Shown: piece after piece, positions 5,780 through 6,908 of the stretch
How positions within the stretch are numbered: the first letter of the stretch is position 1
Layout: every line of letters begins with the position of its first letter
Source: Candidatus Nomurabacteria bacterium
GTDB lineage: Bacteria > Patescibacteriota > Minisyncoccia > Phycocordibacterales > UBA9973
Direction: 5' to 3'
Assembly: GCA_943359425.1 (NCBI GenBank)
Contig: CALRHN010000003.1
Span: 1 to 6,908 of the forward strand
DNA length: 6,908 bases
The notes under the pieces: model-generated
Seen by the model: only the letters and a program-made list of their open reading frames with translations
Databases searched by the model: none
Told to the model about the DNA's origin: nothing
Program-made: the position numbers and the translations under genes

Positions 5780-5788
5780 TGCTAGACT
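5780..5788 (+). promoter_or_regulatory. Candidate extended -10 promoter for cysteine-rich paralog 3
   Basis: TG-C-TAGACT (TG at 5780-5781, hexamer 5783-5788) has the same extended -10 layout as the site before paralog 1, with four of six hexamer bases matching TATAAT. Transcription would begin at about 5795, which is the A of the start codon, implying a leaderless message. No -35 match or Shine-Dalgarno sequence is visible. Confidence 0.4.
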
Positions 5789-5794
5789 GTGAAT

Positions 5795-6908
5795 ATGAAC
5801 GAAGAAGTCAAACAATGTCAGAATTGCAAAGCGAACTTTACTATCTACGAAGAGGACGCTTTGTTTTACTCAAAATTAAATGTTCCGGCGCCTTCGTGGT
5901 GCCCATTCTGCCGATTTGTGCGACGGCTTACCTTCATCAACGAGCGTGCGCTCTACAAGAGGAACTGTGCCAAATGCGGACTCTCTGTCGTGACCATGTA
6001 TCACCCGGATACGCCTATAACGGTATGGTGTATGCCTTGTCGTATGGCCGATACATGGGATGGTGGGCAATACGGCCGTGAGTATGATTTCTCCCGTCCG
6101 TTCTTCGAGCAATTCAAGGATCTGAAATACAGTGTTCCGCATCCATCGCTCGATCAGAATGAGAGAGTGAGTACGGGCTGCGAATATTCGAACTTCTGTT
6201 ATACGAGCAAAGATATGTATCTGTGTTTCAATGCAGCGAGGTCGGAGAACATGAAATATTCCAAATATGTTCTCCAAAATAACAAGAACTGCCTAGATTC
6301 ATTTATTGTCGAAGAAAATGACCGCGGCTACGAACTCGTGCAGGCGCGGCGCAATTATAATTGTTCATTTATTGTGGAATCGGATCAGTGTATTGATTCG
6401 CATTTTCTCTTCGATTCATTTAACTGTACTGATTGCGTTCTTTCCGCCAATATCAGGAATAAGCGATATGTTTTTAAGAACGAACAACTGACAAAGGAAG
6501 CATACCAAAAGGCGATTGCCGATCTGCGTCTCGACACGTACTCAGGGCAAGTTTCTGCCAAGAAAATGTTCAGAGAGATTGCAAAAAATGCCATTCATAA
6601 GTATGCACGCATCAAGAATTCCGTAAATGCCGTCGGCGATTTCATCGAGAATTCCAAAGACATCTATCATTGCTATGCGGTGGCCAATGTCGAATCAATG
6701 CGCTACGGCTTTATCAGCGTGAACACGACAAAAGATTGCCAAGACTTCTTCTTCATCGGCCGCGTCGAGGAAGGGTATGAGATCATCTCCGCGGGCAGAG
6801 GTGCGCGCAGAGTCATGTTTTCGTTTACCTGCGGGGCGGGCTCTCAGAACGTGACCTACTCCGATTACTGCAAGAACTGCAAGGATTGTTTCGGCTGTGT
6901 CGGTTTGC
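5795..6908 (+). CDS. Cysteine-rich multi-zinc-ribbon protein of unknown function, paralog 3, 3' truncated by window edge
   Basis: An open frame of 371 codons runs from the ATG at 5795 to the right edge without a stop. It starts MNEEVKQCQNCKANF, matching the family N-terminus. Ribbon 1: C8, C11, C36, C39. Second CxxC pair-of-pairs: C58/C61 and C79/C82, intact as in paralog 2. DFSRPFFEQF lies at 98-107. The first Cys/Asn-rich module spans about 129-237 and has fewer cysteines than its counterparts (its end reads NIRNKRYVFKNEQLTKEAY). The second module begins near 288 and reaches CKNCKDCFGCVGL exactly at the edge. By comparison with the two complete copies, about 190-220 residues including the C-terminal ribbon should lie beyond the window. 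A GTG two codons upstream (5789) is an alternative start, but the ATG fits the promoter spacing and family start better. Function unknown. Confidence 0.88.
   Translation, partial: MNEEVKQCQNCKANFTIYEEDALFYSKLNVPAPSWCPFCRFVRRLTFINERALYKRNCAKCGLSVVTMYHPDTPITVWCMPCRMADTWDGGQYGREYDFSRPFFEQFKDLKYSVPHPSLDQNERVSTGCEYSNFCYTSKDMYLCFNAARSENMKYSKYVLQNNKNCLDSFIVEENDRGYELVQARRNYNCSFIVESDQCIDSHFLFDSFNCTDCVLSANIRNKRYVFKNEQLTKEAYQKAIADLRLDTYSGQVSAKKMFREIAKNAIHKYARIKNSVNAVGDFIENSKDIYHCYAVANVESMRYGFISVNTTKDCQDFFFIGRVEEGYEIISAGRGARRVMFSFTCGAGSQNVTYSDYCKNCKDCFGCVGL

Noticed and set aside
5779..6081. A 100-codon + strand open frame over the start of paralog 3
   Set aside because: It is in a different frame from the 371-codon family match starting at 5795, and its product resembles nothing; paralog 3 explains the region.
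1..6908. tRNA or rRNA genes
   Set aside because: No cloverleaf-type sequence or conserved rRNA stretch was recognised on either strand by eye; spacers are all under 160 bases and explained by repeats, terminators and promoters.

Overview
The window looks like a piece of a Patescibacteria (Candidate Phyla Radiation, Parcubacteria-like) chromosome. The evidence is a soluble VirD4/TraG-type ATPase of the kind common in that group, long cysteine-rich zinc-ribbon proteins of a type I associate with those genomes, standard stop codons (TAG, TAA), weak or absent Shine-Dalgarno sequences, and intergenic gaps filled with short tandem or palindromic repeats and GC-rich hairpins. The taxonomic call is inference; no rRNA or other marker is present. 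All genes lie on the + strand.

Layout. (1) 2-463: the C-terminal third of a Glu/Leu/Phe/Val-type glutamate dehydrogenase, cut by the left edge. (2) 464-620: a spacer holding two inverted arrays of a 7-bp repeat, which bracket a hairpin terminator and a possible promoter/operator. (3) 621-2084: a complete 487-residue TraG/VirD4-like ATPase, followed by a very strong intrinsic terminator (2108-2143). (4) 2161-6908: a tandem family of large cysteine-rich proteins of unknown function. It holds copy 1 (589 aa), copy 2 (563 aa), a 10-codon wreck of another copy carrying a nonsense codon (5717-5746), and copy 3 (371 codons, running off the right edge).

The cysteine-rich family is the most interesting content. 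Each full protein has a zinc-ribbon at both ends built on exactly the same cysteine spacing. A second CxxC pair-of-pairs follows the first ribbon in copies 2 and 3. Then come an invariant DFSRxFFEQ segment, two related Cys/Asn/Tyr-rich modules about 150 residues apart (solenoid-like in appearance), and a C-terminal Cys cluster ending in a YAPER..E..YCE.CY signature. The copies are well diverged at nucleotide level, so the duplications are not recent. No signal peptide or membrane segment is visible, so they are probably cytoplasmic metal (zinc) proteins. Their function cannot be read from sequence.

The spacers share a style rather than a sequence. Three of the four gaps carry an element of 7- or 8-bp units in direct and inverted orientation, starting within about 5 bp of the upstream stop codon. 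The gaps in front of copies 1 and 3 instead end with a hairpin followed by an extended -10-like box only a few bases from the start codon, suggesting leaderless or nearly leaderless transcripts.
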